Assembly: GCF_900182785.1 (NCBI RefSeq)
Contig: NZ_FXTS01000002.1
Location: 310,001 to 374,000, forward strand
Direction: 5' to 3'
Length of the DNA: 64,000 bases
Source: Oceanospirillum linum
GTDB lineage: Bacteria; Pseudomonadota; Gammaproteobacteria; Pseudomonadales; Halomonadaceae
The notes beneath the pieces were generated by a model that made no database searches, had not been told where the DNA came from, and saw nothing but the letters and a program-made list of their open reading frames with translations. Position numbers and translations under genes: made by a program. Below are positions 35,556 through 45,026 of this stretch, piece by piece (the stretch's first letter is position 1; every line of letters begins with the position of its first letter).

Positions 35556-36344
35556 ATGAGTCAACGTGGCGTTTTTTTTTCCAGGAAATGGGTGAAATTT
35601 ATTCTGCCCATAGCTTTCTTTTTAGGGCTAATCGCAAACTTTCCGGCGAAAGTGGCCTGGGGGTATGTAGAGAAATCTTTAAAGCTTCCTGAGGAACTGT
35701 CCCTGGTATCCATTGGAGGAACGGCCTGGAACGGGCACTCTGTACTTTCCATTTCCAATAAAGATCAGCTGCTTCAGTTTAAGGTTGACTGGCAGCTTGG
35801 TTTGCCTGCTTTGCTGAGCCATGGTCGTTTTTTTTCACTGGCATTGAGCCACCCTGGTACAAAGCTGGAGCTTACCGCAACCCCAAACTGGAGGCTGACA
35901 GGCCTTAAAGGCCAGGTGTCGGGGCATATTCACCCCCTGCTACTGAACCCTTTTCTGAAACAAAATAAAGCCTGGATATCCGGTACGGCTTCAGTGAACC
36001 GGCTAGGTTTCAGCTTTGTCGATGGTAAACCTGAAACCTTATCCGGCGCTATTGTCTGGCAAGGTGGCGATACCTATTTTTTACCGCCCGGAGGGCGCTC
36101 TCCTCAGCTGATTCGTTATCCTCAATTAGCGATTCGGGTATCAACCCAGAGTCAAACCGGCGATATTCATGCCACTGTTACCCGGTTGGGTGACGATGGC
36201 GCTCTTGTGTCGGGAGTGTTGAATCAGGATGGCTGGCTGTCTGTCCGGGTGAATGGTCGCCTGAAAGAGGCGGTGCCTGATCTGCCTGTCCCCAGAAAGC
36301 CAGCAGACCAGGCTCTGATTAAATACAAAGAGAAGGTGTTCTGA
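35556..36344 (+). CDS. gspN: Type II secretion system protein N
   Basis: The 262-residue accessory protein of the type II secretion machine, with one N-terminal membrane helix (about 12-32, FILPIAFFLGLIANFPAKVA) and a periplasmic beta-rich domain containing the family pattern SIGGTAWNGHS. Start at ATG 35556, AAAAGG six bases upstream. Its TGA overlaps the gspC ATG by one base, so the two are translationally coupled. Finding gspN first, instead of last, is unusual for T2SS operons. Confidence 0.87.
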   Translation: MSQRGVFFSRKWVKFILPIAFFLGLIANFPAKVAWGYVEKSLKLPEELSLVSIGGTAWNGHSVLSISNKDQLLQFKVDWQLGLPALLSHGRFFSLALSHPGTKLELTATPNWRLTGLKGQVSGHIHPLLLNPFLKQNKAWISGTASVNRLGFSFVDGKPETLSGAIVWQGGDTYFLPPGGRSPQLIRYPQLAIRVSTQSQTGDIHATVTRLGDDGALVSGVLNQDGWLSVRVNGRLKEAVPDLPVPRKPADQALIKYKEKVF

Positions 36345-37261
36345 TGATGCTATGGCATAAGCTTCAGGCCGCTTTGGCACCCCTGACGGGTGCCCTCCTG
36401 ACCGGTATTGTGGGATGGCAATTGGGTGCGCTTGCTGCTCTGCAGTTCTCTGACCCAGACAATGTGGTGCTTTCTAATCAGGCTGTTGAATCCTGGCTAA
36501 TTGCAGGCCAGCGCCCAGACCTTATCCCTTCTGAATTAGCATATCAGCGCCTTTTTGATCAGGACGATGCCGTGGAGGAGCCGGTGCAGGCTCCGTCAAC
36601 ACCTCTAAAAATGGTACTGAGTGCCGTTTTTGTTGCCCCGGATAATGCTGACTCTGGCGCTATCATTGCGACGCTGAACAAAAAAGCCCGTTACTACAAG
36701 ACCGGTGACGAGGTTGAGTCCGGTATTTACCTGAAAACGGTATACGATGACCGTGTGCTGCTGAACCGTAAAGGGCGCTCAGAGGTGCTGTACTTCCGCA
36801 CATCAGGCGGTTCCGGAGTATTGTCACCTGTTCAGCGCTTACCGGAACCCAAGGTATCTGCTGCTCAGCGGGCTGTTACCTCTTCGCCTTCTGTTCCCAG
36901 GGCTGTTCAGAACCTTCCTCAAACAGAGTTGGGCAGTGATATACGCAGATTGAACGCAGCGGCCTTTATGCGCAAATACCAGAAGAAAATGCAGGAAGAT
37001 CCTGTGAGGCTGCTTGGTGAAGCGGGAATAACACCTGCGGCTAATGGTGGCTATCAGGTAGGGGATAGTCCGTATGCCTCCCTGCTGACGTCCGCAGGGC
37101 TGGAGATGGGCGATGTGATCTTATCGGTTAACGGAACAGCCCTGGGTGACCCTCAATCGGATGCTCAGCTGCTGGGAACTCTTTCCCAAAAGCAGGAGGT
37201 AGAGGTGATGATTCAGCGTGGCTCCCGGCAGTTTGCTGTTACTTTTCCTGTAACACGTTAA
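36344..37261 (+). CDS. gspC: Type II secretion system protein C
   Basis: Inner-membrane protein that links the assembly platform to the secretin. 305 residues: one membrane helix (about 12-32), an HR domain (about 85-150, LKMVLSAVFVAPDN to RSEVLYFRT) and a C-terminal PDZ domain (about 235-305, SAGLEMGDVILSVNGTALG). It overlaps gspN by one base. Family call is firm. Confidence 0.93.
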   Translation: MMLWHKLQAALAPLTGALLTGIVGWQLGALAALQFSDPDNVVLSNQAVESWLIAGQRPDLIPSELAYQRLFDQDDAVEEPVQAPSTPLKMVLSAVFVAPDNADSGAIIATLNKKARYYKTGDEVESGIYLKTVYDDRVLLNRKGRSEVLYFRTSGGSGVLSPVQRLPEPKVSAAQRAVTSSPSVPRAVQNLPQTELGSDIRRLNAAAFMRKYQKKMQEDPVRLLGEAGITPAANGGYQVGDSPYASLLTSAGLEMGDVILSVNGTALGDPQSDAQLLGTLSQKQEVEVMIQRGSRQFAVTFPVTR

Positions 37262-37397
37262 GTTTGTTAAATTTTTCCTTAAATAAGGTTTCTGAGAATC
37301 GTTATTGTTTGTATTTTAAGGTATTCTTGTCACTGGCCGGTCATCCTGAAATCAAACATTGGCAACAGACAGACTCACAGATAAAAATGGAGTTTCG

Positions 37398-39299
37398 GTG
37401 TTTAAAAAAATAATACTCATCAGCGTTCTGATTTTTTCACTGCCGGTATCTGCCGGGCAGTGGAAAGTGAATATTAAAGATGCCGAAATTGATGCTTTTA
37501 TCAGTCAGATCGCCGACTTCACCGGTAAAAGCTTTATTGTGGACCCCAGGGTTAAAGGGCGGGTCACGGTTATTTCCAAGGCATCAATGGATGATGAGGC
37601 TGTATATCAACTCTTTCTTTCTGTCCTGAATGTTCATGGCTTTGTTGCTGTTGAGACTGATGATGGCGCGATCAAAATTATTCCAAACGCAACAAGTAAG
37701 CAGGAAGGTAACCGGTCTGCAATTCGTACTGGTGATAGCTTCCTTACTGAGGTCATTCAATTAAAGTCTGCAACAGTATCGGAAGTTGTTCCCGTGCTGC
37801 GGCCTCTGGTTCCTCAGTATGGTCATCTGGCGGGGGTTCAGTCGTCTAATGCACTGATTATCTCTGACCATGGGGCTAACATTGAACGCCTGAAGAGGAT
37901 TATTTCAAGGATAGATGCGGGTAAAGATGAGCAGATCGAAGTGATCAGTCTGCAGCATGCCTGGGTTGGTGATTTGGCAACCCTGATTGAAGAGTTAGAA
38001 TCTGCACAGTCTGGCAGTAAAGCTAAAAACCAGGATGGTCGCTTTACTATTGTGGCTGATGAGCGTTCTAACCGACTGATACTCAAGGGGAGTGACCCTG
38101 ATCGTCAACGTATAAAGAATCTGATCGCTAAGCTGGATAAGCCCTTTGAAAGCAAGGGCGTTACACAGGTTATTCAGTTGAATTATGCTGAAGCTGTCAA
38201 GGTGGCCGAGTTACTGGATAAGGTGATCAATGATACATCTTCCTCCTCTGAGAAAGCCCCTATGACGGTGACAAAAGCTCAGTTCCAAGCTGATGAGTCT
38301 TTAAATGCCCTTGTGATTCGGGCCGAACCTATGGTGATGTCCGAAGTAAAAAGTCTGGTTTCTCAGCTGGATATCCGCCGGTCGCAGGTGTTAATTGAGG
38401 CGGTTATTGTGGAGGTGAGTGGCAGTAATGGTGAGCAACTGGGCGTCCAGTGGCTTGTGGGTGATTTTGAGAACGGGCCTGTTGGCGGAACCAGCTTTGG
38501 TAATGCGGGGGTTTCCGGTGCCAGTTTAATCTCTGATGCGGTAACAACCGGAGGTGCGGCGACAATAGGTAAAGTCAGTGGTGCTTTTTTAGGTGGCAGT
38601 GGTTCTGTTGATGGGCAGGATTTAGGGCTTCTGGTTCAGGCTCTGGCGACAACATCGAATGCGAACCTGCTTTCAACACCGAGTGTTATGACGCTGGATA
38701 ATGAAGAAGCAGAGTTTGTTGTTGGCCAGAATGTCCCTTTTCTGACCGGTACAACGACCAGTTCAACCACTACAAACCCTTTTACCACGATCAGCCGGGA
38801 AGATGTGGGGGTGACTCTCAAAGTTAAACCTCAAATCAATGATGATGATAGTGTGCGTCTCGAGGTTTTGCAGGAGGTTTCTTCATTAGTGGCGTCCGAC
38901 AACCCATTGGCCACAGGGTCAGCCGACCGTATTACGAATAAACGCTCCATTGATACTACGATTCTGGTATCTGACGGTGAAACGATTGTGTTAGGCGGTT
39001 TGATTCAGGATGATATTCAGGAATCCGTCAGTAAAGTTCCGCTTTTAGGTGATATTCCTCTTATCGGTGCGCTTTTTCGCAGCACCCAGATCACAAAAAC
39101 AAAGCGTAATCTGCTGGTATTTCTGCGCCCTAAAATTATTCGCGACAGCAACCGGCTGAAAGCCATTGCTGATGCAAAATATCAAGGGATATACCGTGTT
39201 GGTGCCTATAACGGCGAACTGCAGGACCGACACGGTGGTGACGCAGGACAATCGGCGCAGGGGAGTGTCGAGCAGTTATTTGAGGGTGGGAAGGATTGA
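37398..39299 (+). CDS. gspD: Type II secretion system secretin
   Basis: Outer-membrane pore through which folded proteins leave. 633 residues from a GTG at 37398 (TGGAG six bases before), giving a proper signal peptide ending at about PVSAG. N0-N3 domains occupy about 20-325 (KSFIVDPRVKGRVTVIS is N0); the secretin domain follows with VLIEAVIVEVSGSNG and VPLLGDIPLIGALF. An upstream TTG is in frame but would bury the signal peptide. No pilotin gene is seen in the window. Confidence 0.95.
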   Translation: MFKKIILISVLIFSLPVSAGQWKVNIKDAEIDAFISQIADFTGKSFIVDPRVKGRVTVISKASMDDEAVYQLFLSVLNVHGFVAVETDDGAIKIIPNATSKQEGNRSAIRTGDSFLTEVIQLKSATVSEVVPVLRPLVPQYGHLAGVQSSNALIISDHGANIERLKRIISRIDAGKDEQIEVISLQHAWVGDLATLIEELESAQSGSKAKNQDGRFTIVADERSNRLILKGSDPDRQRIKNLIAKLDKPFESKGVTQVIQLNYAEAVKVAELLDKVINDTSSSSEKAPMTVTKAQFQADESLNALVIRAEPMVMSEVKSLVSQLDIRRSQVLIEAVIVEVSGSNGEQLGVQWLVGDFENGPVGGTSFGNAGVSGASLISDAVTTGGAATIGKVSGAFLGGSGSVDGQDLGLLVQALATTSNANLLSTPSVMTLDNEEAEFVVGQNVPFLTGTTTSSTTTNPFTTISREDVGVTLKVKPQINDDDSVRLEVLQEVSSLVASDNPLATGSADRITNKRSIDTTILVSDGETIVLGGLIQDDIQESVSKVPLLGDIPLIGALFRSTQITKTKRNLLVFLRPKIIRDSNRLKAIADAKYQGIYRVGAYNGELQDRHGGDAGQSAQGSVEQLFEGGKD

Positions 39300-39300
39300 T

Positions 39301-40896
39301 ATGTGCCCGGATTTTCCTGCAACCCCAGTCTCACCGGATACCTCTGCAGAGGGGGCACCGACCCTCTCAGAAAGTGCAAAGGCACTGCCTTTTTTATCCG
39401 GCCTTACGGTTTTTACAGCACTTCCTTTCACCTTTGCCAAGAAACAAGGGGTTTTGTTGACCCTCAGTGAGCGCGGCTTGGTTTGTTACGCCCGTGAACC
39501 TCTGAATACGACGGCGTTAGGTGAAGCGATTCGCGTCTGTGGTACACCGGATGCGCTTGAGGTGTTGGCTCCAGAGATATTTGAGCAGCAGCTTACCCAA
39601 AGTTACCAATCAGACTCCTCCGAAACACTGCAGATGGTGCAGGGTATCGGCGACCAGATGGATCTGGCCAGTCTTGCGGACTCGGTTTCTGAAACAGAAG
39701 ATCTGTTGGATCAGCAGGATGATGCCCCCATTATTCGCCTGATTAATGGCCTGTTGCAGGAAGCCATTCGCGATGGTGTCTCTGATATTCATATTGAGAC
39801 GTTTGAAAAGCGCCTTGTCGTCCGTTTTCGTGTTGATGGTATTTTGCGACCTGTCGTCGAGCCAAAGCGGGCGTTGGCCCCGTTGCTGATCTCACGTATT
39901 AAGGTGATGGCTAAACTGGATATCGCTGAAAAACGGGTGCCACAGGATGGGCGTATATCGCTGCGTCTGGGTGGCCGTGAAGTGGATGTTCGTGTTTCAA
40001 CGTTACCCTCCAGTAATGGTGAACGGGTGGTACTGCGTATTCTGGATAAGAACGCTGGGCGTATGGATCTGGCGCAGCTGGGTATGTCGGAACAGGTTCA
40101 TGCAGGGTTGAAAAACCTGTTGGCCAAGCCCCATGGCATTTTTCTGGTGACCGGGCCAACCGGCTCAGGTAAAACCACCACGCTCTATGCCTCCCTGACC
40201 GCTTTGAATGATTCCAGCCGTAATATTATGACGGTGGAAGATCCTATTGAGTACAACCTGGAAGGTGTGGGTCAGACACAGGTTAACCCCAAGGTTGATA
40301 TGACCTTTGCCCGTGGCCTTCGTGCCATGTTACGTCAGGATCCTGATGTGGTGATGGTGGGTGAAATCCGCGACATTGAAACCGCTGAGATAGCCGTGCA
40401 GGCCAGTCTTACGGGGCACCTTGTTTTGTCTACCTTGCACACTAATACTGCCGCCGGTGCGGTGACCCGTTTACAGGATATGGGGGTTGAACCCTTTCTG
40501 TTGGCTTCAAGCCTGTTAGGTGTCCTGGCACAGCGCCTGGTTCGGGTGCTTTGCACCGAGTGCCGTTCACCCTACGAACCGGATGATACCGAGCGCAGAC
40601 TGATGGGGTTATCGGCTTCAGACTCGGTAACCCTCTACCATGCGCAGGGCTGTCCACACTGTAATCAGCAGGGATACCGGGGACGAACCGGTATCTATGA
40701 ACTGTTAGCGGTAGATGAAGATATACGCCGCCTGATTCATCAGCAAGCCGGTGAGCAGGAGGTTGAGCAATATCTGAAGCAGGCAACAGCTCTGAATGGC
40801 GAGTCTTATCAGACGATCCGGCAGGATGGCCTGCGCCTGGTAAGGGCCGGTGTCACCACCGTTGAAGAGGTACTGCGTGTGACCCGGGATGATTGA
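39301..40896 (+). CDS. gspE: Type II secretion system ATPase
   Basis: Cytoplasmic hexameric ATPase that drives pseudopilus assembly. 531 residues from ATG 39301, two bases after the gspD stop, preceded by GGAAGGA. It has an N1-type domain, the N2 region DGVSDIHIETFEKRLVVRFR, Walker A GPTGSGKTTTLYASL, the Asp box, Walker B DVVMVGEIRD and the tetracysteine zinc motif (CTEC and CPHC, about 415-460). It overlaps nothing and flows directly into gspF. Confidence 0.97.
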   Translation: MCPDFPATPVSPDTSAEGAPTLSESAKALPFLSGLTVFTALPFTFAKKQGVLLTLSERGLVCYAREPLNTTALGEAIRVCGTPDALEVLAPEIFEQQLTQSYQSDSSETLQMVQGIGDQMDLASLADSVSETEDLLDQQDDAPIIRLINGLLQEAIRDGVSDIHIETFEKRLVVRFRVDGILRPVVEPKRALAPLLISRIKVMAKLDIAEKRVPQDGRISLRLGGREVDVRVSTLPSSNGERVVLRILDKNAGRMDLAQLGMSEQVHAGLKNLLAKPHGIFLVTGPTGSGKTTTLYASLTALNDSSRNIMTVEDPIEYNLEGVGQTQVNPKVDMTFARGLRAMLRQDPDVVMVGEIRDIETAEIAVQASLTGHLVLSTLHTNTAAGAVTRLQDMGVEPFLLASSLLGVLAQRLVRVLCTECRSPYEPDDTERRLMGLSASDSVTLYHAQGCPHCNQQGYRGRTGIYELLAVDEDIRRLIHQQAGEQEVEQYLKQATALNGESYQTIRQDGLRLVRAGVTTVEEVLRVTRDD

Positions 40897-40898
40897 TC

Positions 40899-42110
40899 AT
40901 GGCTGCTTTTAATTATCAGGCTGTCACCAGCTCAGGGGCGAAAAAGAAAGGTGTTATGGAGGGTGAAAGCCCTCGTCATATTCGCCAGCTGCTTCGTGAT
41001 CAGGGGTTGATTGCGGTATCTGTTGAGCCCGTTGTTAATGCCGGAAGTAAGCCCAGCCGGTTTCTTGCCGGCCCCGGTATGTCGGTTAAAGAGCTGGCGC
41101 TCTGCACTCGTCAAATGGCGACGTTGGTACAGGCGGCAATGCCGTTGGAAGAGGTGCTTCAGGCGGTCGCCGCCCAGTCTGAACGGCCAAAGGTGAAAAG
41201 TTTGTTACTGGGTGTCCGGTCACGTGTATTGGAAGGCCACACCCTGGCCGATGGCATGGCCGGTTTCCCGAATGCGTTTCCTGAAATGTATCGCTCAACA
41301 GTGGCCGCCGGTGAGCACGCCGGACATCTGGATCTGGTGCTGAATGAGCTGGCAGATTATACGGAGCAGCGTGAGCAGGCGCGTCAGAAAATCCAGCTGG
41401 CACTGTTATACCCAGGGCTTTTGACACTGGCCTCCATTGCGATTGTCAGTTTTCTTCTGGCGGTGGTTGTGCCGGATGTTGTGAAGGTCTTTACCCGCAC
41501 CGGGAATGACCTGCCACCACTAACGGCCGGGCTGATTGCAGTGAGTGATTTTCTGAACCAGTTTGGCCTGCATCTTCTTTTGTTGCTTTGCCTTGGGTTT
41601 CTTGGCTTTTCTTCTGCTTACCGTAAGCCGGGATTTCGTTTACAGGTTGATCGCTGGCTGACGGATTTTCGTCTGACCCGCAGAATCAGTCGTGGTATTA
41701 ATGCTTCCCGTTTTGCGGGAACCCTGAGCATTTTATCCCGTAGCGGTGTCCCTTTGGTCGAGGGGCTTAGTATCGCCGCTGCCGTGATGCCGAATCATTT
41801 TATGCGCCAGCAGGTCAGTGAGATCGCCGGTAAAGTGAAGGAGGGAACCTCGCTGTTTAAAGCGTTAGAGCAAAGTGGGCGTTTTCCTCCCATGATGCTC
41901 TACATGATCGCCAGTGGGGAGCGCAGTGGGGAGCTGGAGAGTATGCTGGATCGTGCGGCGAAACAGCAGCAGCAAACACTGGAAGCGCTGGTGGCAACCG
42001 TCGTTGGCCTTTTTGAACCCGTTGTCCTGATTGCGATGGGCGGTGTTGTATTGACTATTGTACTGGCGATCTTGTTACCGATTTTGAATATGAACCAGCT
42101 GATTGGCTGA
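40899..42110 (+). CDS. gspF: Type II secretion system inner-membrane platform protein F
   Basis: Polytopic platform protein, 403 residues, with two repeated cytoplasmic GspF domains (about 70-190 and 270-395) and three membrane helices (near 170, 225 and 375). Typical motifs are QMATLVQAAMPLEE and LSILSRSGVPLVEGL. Start at ATG 40899, two bases after gspE; a TTG two codons before is in frame. Confidence 0.96.
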   Translation: MAAFNYQAVTSSGAKKKGVMEGESPRHIRQLLRDQGLIAVSVEPVVNAGSKPSRFLAGPGMSVKELALCTRQMATLVQAAMPLEEVLQAVAAQSERPKVKSLLLGVRSRVLEGHTLADGMAGFPNAFPEMYRSTVAAGEHAGHLDLVLNELADYTEQREQARQKIQLALLYPGLLTLASIAIVSFLLAVVVPDVVKVFTRTGNDLPPLTAGLIAVSDFLNQFGLHLLLLLCLGFLGFSSAYRKPGFRLQVDRWLTDFRLTRRISRGINASRFAGTLSILSRSGVPLVEGLSIAAAVMPNHFMRQQVSEIAGKVKEGTSLFKALEQSGRFPPMMLYMIASGERSGELESMLDRAAKQQQQTLEALVATVVGLFEPVVLIAMGGVVLTIVLAILLPILNMNQLIG

Positions 42111-42151
42111 TTCTGTTTAGATAATATTAGCGAATATTTGAAGGAATTTTT

Positions 42152-42637
42152 ATGAAGGCTCAGGACATACAGATGCAAGACGAAATCTGCTCAAAAAACA
42201 ACGCTTCGGCGCAGCGTAATTGCCATAAGCAACAGGGCTTTACCCTGATCGAAATTATGGTTGTTGTGGTTATTCTGGGTATTCTGGGGGCCTTGGTTGC
42301 GCCTTCGATTCTGGGTCGCCCGGATGAAGCACGGGTAACGGTTGCGAAGAATGATATTCGTTCTATCAGTAATGCCCTGGATATGTACAAGCTGGATAAC
42401 TTCCGTTACCCCACAAATGAGGAAGGCCTGAAAGCATTGGTCGAAAAACCTTCAGCCGCGAAAAACTGGAATCCGGATGGCTATCTGCCTCAGATGCCTG
42501 AAGATCCCTGGGGTAATGCATATATTTATAAGCGCCCCGGCGAAAAAAGCCGCCATTTTGACCTCTACTCCCTGGGGGCGGATGGTCAGGTTGGCGGTGA
42601 AGGCACCGATGCGGATATTGGCAATTGGGACAAGTAA
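42152..42637 (+). CDS. gspG: Major pseudopilin
   Basis: Main subunit of the T2SS pseudopilus. 161 residues; prepilin peptidase site QQG/FTLIEIMVVVVILG with Glu5, and the C-terminal Ca-binding loop region (GYLPQMPEDPWGNAY). The leader is 29 residues, much longer than the usual 6-9 for GspG. The ribosome binding site GAAGGA fits the first ATG at 42152; an internal ATG at 42173 gives a 22-residue leader, still long. Confidence 0.96.
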   Translation: MKAQDIQMQDEICSKNNASAQRNCHKQQGFTLIEIMVVVVILGILGALVAPSILGRPDEARVTVAKNDIRSISNALDMYKLDNFRYPTNEEGLKALVEKPSAAKNWNPDGYLPQMPEDPWGNAYIYKRPGEKSRHFDLYSLGADGQVGGEGTDADIGNWDK

Positions 42638-42643
42638 CTCCCC

Positions 42644-43228
42644 GTGAAACCCGGTAATCATCAACAGGGTTTTACCCTGATTGAAATTCTGGTCGTTGTT
42701 GTCATTATCGGTGTTTTACTGACAGCAACGGTTGCCCTCAGGGGCGACCACTCCGGCCAGAGGGCGCTGATTGCCGAAGGTGAACGTCTGCGTGCTGTTT
42801 TTATCTCCGCCCAAGAAGAAGCGATTCGTAGTGGCCTGCCTTTGAATTTTGTAGCAGCGACTGACGGTTATGGTTTCAAGGTATTTCAGCCGGAATATGG
42901 TGACGATCCGATGACCGTTTCAGAAGGGCTTGTTCCTTCTGCGGGCATTGAACTGATGGTATTGAAACGTCAGCCTGTCGGGCAATGGTCTGAGCCGGAG
43001 CTTCGCTCTCTGGGTGAATATCAGCCGGAACGAACGATACATGTTTCGTTACAGGTAGCCGATAAGCCTGCCACTGAGCTGTTGCTGTCATCGTCGGGCT
43101 TGACGCAGCCCTTTTCAGTGACACTTTACTTCCCTGATAACCCGGATCAGGTTCTTACCCTATCTGGTGATGGTGTCGGGTTGCCGGATTATCAGCTGTA
43201 CTCAGTGCAGGCCCGTGATAAGGGATAG
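42644..43228 (+). CDS. gspH: Minor pseudopilin H
   Basis: 194-residue minor pseudopilin from a GTG at 42644. Cleavage site QQG/FTLIEILVVVVIIGVLL with Glu5. The C-terminal part is a variable beta-rich domain. It lies six bases after gspG. The assignment as H rests on place and the class of N-terminus. Confidence 0.88.
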   Translation: MKPGNHQQGFTLIEILVVVVIIGVLLTATVALRGDHSGQRALIAEGERLRAVFISAQEEAIRSGLPLNFVAATDGYGFKVFQPEYGDDPMTVSEGLVPSAGIELMVLKRQPVGQWSEPELRSLGEYQPERTIHVSLQVADKPATELLLSSSGLTQPFSVTLYFPDNPDQVLTLSGDGVGLPDYQLYSVQARDKG

Positions 43229-43319
43229 CTGCCTCGGGATGTGATGCCTCGAGCCTGATGTCAGAAAAAGCATGGGTAGGTAAAGTCGGTTAATGTACAG
43301 CAAAGGAAGGAGGCATTTG

Positions 43320-43889
43320 ATGGTGTTAAATCGGAACATAGCAGCAGATTTTGGCCGTAAAGTCACTTTTCTGACGGCACAGGCACCGGTTGTGATTTCT
43401 GCGTATCTGCCAGGCTCTGTGAAGTCCGGCTGGAATAAATTGTCTGAACGTGATCGCAGTGCATTAAAGTTACTGTTCGCTGCTCTGTTACTGACGCTGC
43501 TCTATTTACTGGTTTGGCAGCCGGTGATGCAAAAAGTTGAGCAACGTAAGAGTTGGCAGCAAAAGCAGGCACTCCGGCTGGAGCAGGCCCAGTTGGCGGC
43601 ATATAACCGGTTAAATCAGTTCGGTATGATAGATCTGATACCGCTGGATACCTGGTTAAAGCAGGTGCTCCCAGATTACCGTTTAAGCCTGGTTCAACAT
43701 AAGGCGGGGGCAGACCCTAAGCAACCGGGACTCCTTCAGTTTCGTTACAGTGATAGCAGAAAAGCGCAGCACTTCCTTATTGCGATGAGCCGTTTTACTG
43801 AGCTTAGCCAGATCAGGGTTGATCAGCCTCGGCGAAGGATCACATTACGCTACCGCCCTGACCCCCAGTACGTGAATATGGTGCAATAG
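43320..43889 (+). CDS. gspM: Type II secretion system protein M (platform), displaced in the operon
   Basis: 189 residues with one membrane helix (about 50-72, LLFAALLLTLLYLLVWQPV) preceded by the GspM pattern WNKLSERDRSALK and followed by a coiled coil and a small periplasmic domain. Start at ATG 43320, with AGGAGG six bases upstream; an ATG nine codons before is less likely. GspM normally follows gspL at the operon end; here it lies between gspH and gspI. Confidence 0.82.
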   Translation: MVLNRNIAADFGRKVTFLTAQAPVVISAYLPGSVKSGWNKLSERDRSALKLLFAALLLTLLYLLVWQPVMQKVEQRKSWQQKQALRLEQAQLAAYNRLNQFGMIDLIPLDTWLKQVLPDYRLSLVQHKAGADPKQPGLLQFRYSDSRKAQHFLIAMSRFTELSQIRVDQPRRRITLRYRPDPQYVNMVQ

Positions 43890-43895
43890 TCACCT

Positions 43896-44333
43896 ATGTA
43901 CAATATCTCTTGTCATGCTAAAAAAACGCAATACTTGCCGTGCCGTTCCTTTTCTCAGCAGGGCTTTACGCTGCTTGAGGTGATGATCGCATTGGCGATT
44001 CTGGCTGTTGCTTCGGCGGGGTTACTTACCGCCAGTAGCGGTTATGTGCGTCAGAGCAGTCAACTGGAGCAGCGGGTGATCGCAAACTGGGTTGCCCAAA
44101 ACAAAATGAATGAACTGCGCTTGGCTGGCACGCCTCCTGGAATAGGTGAAAGCAGCAGTGAGGCGGAGCTGGCTGGGCGGCACTTTCTTGTGAAAGCACA
44201 GGTATTTTCCACGGAATCGCCATTCTTAGTACGGGTTGAGCTGGAGGTATACCGCCATGAAGATGGCGATACGGCCTCCGCTAAAAGCTTTGCTCTGGCC
44301 CGGCTCACCAGCTTTATGCGAACGGAGCTATAG
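43896..44333 (+). CDS. gspI: Minor pseudopilin I
   Basis: 145-residue minor pseudopilin. Cleavage site SQQG/FTLLEVMIALAILA, Glu5 present, leader of 23 residues. The body contains the typical GspI segment ANWVAQNKMNELRL. It starts six bases after gspM. Part of the tip complex I-J-K. Confidence 0.93.
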   Translation: MYNISCHAKKTQYLPCRSFSQQGFTLLEVMIALAILAVASAGLLTASSGYVRQSSQLEQRVIANWVAQNKMNELRLAGTPPGIGESSSEAELAGRHFLVKAQVFSTESPFLVRVELEVYRHEDGDTASAKSFALARLTSFMRTEL

Positions 44334-44336
44334 GTC

Positions 44337-45026
44337 GTGGGTTTTATAACAGATCAGCCTGCCTCTGATTTAAAGAGAGATGGAAGACGTCTGCAGTCGG
44401 GTTTTACGTTACTGGAGCTGCTGATTGCTGTTGCTATTTTCGCATTGATTGGGCTTGCGGGTTATAAGTTACTCAATAGTGTTATTCGCACCTATGAGCA
44501 CACCCGGGAACATTCCGATAGCTTCAGTCAGTTGCAAAAGGCTGTTTCCGTTATTGGTCAAGATCTGAAGCAGTTATCCCGTCGCCCTATTCGTGATGAA
44601 TTAGGTGATCCTTTTCCCGCTTTTGCTGTGAATTATCGTGGAGGACTGCCTCTGGAGTTCACCCGTAGTGCCGATTGGCTGGTGTCAGCTTCACCCCATG
44701 ATGGAACCAAGGTATCCAATGGGTTTCCTTTGACCGGAGTTAAACAGCGTGTGGGCTATCGTTTGCAGGATGGCGAGCTGCAGCGGCTACTCTGGCCGGT
44801 ATTGGACCGGGCTCAGGACACGAAGCCGCATATACAGGTGTTACTGACCGGCGTAACCCATTTCAATATTCGCGTGACAGCTGAGGGCACATGGCAGGTG
44901 TTCTGGCCAGTAGAGAACCAGCAGGGAGTGACGGATTTATTTCGTTTACCGGATGGTATTGAAATCCGGTTCAACCATAAAACTTATGGCGCTATTCGTC
45001 GTGTTTTTGCCTGGACGGGGATCTGA
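44337..45026 (+). CDS. gspJ: Minor pseudopilin J
   Basis: 229-residue pseudopilin from a GTG at 44337. Cleavage site QSG/FTLLELLIAVAIFALIG. Contains the GspJ pattern IGQDLKQLSRRPIRDE. Its TGA overlaps the gspK ATG by one base. Forms the tip complex with I and K. Confidence 0.93.
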   Translation: MGFITDQPASDLKRDGRRLQSGFTLLELLIAVAIFALIGLAGYKLLNSVIRTYEHTREHSDSFSQLQKAVSVIGQDLKQLSRRPIRDELGDPFPAFAVNYRGGLPLEFTRSADWLVSASPHDGTKVSNGFPLTGVKQRVGYRLQDGELQRLLWPVLDRAQDTKPHIQVLLTGVTHFNIRVTAEGTWQVFWPVENQQGVTDLFRLPDGIEIRFNHKTYGAIRRVFAWTGI

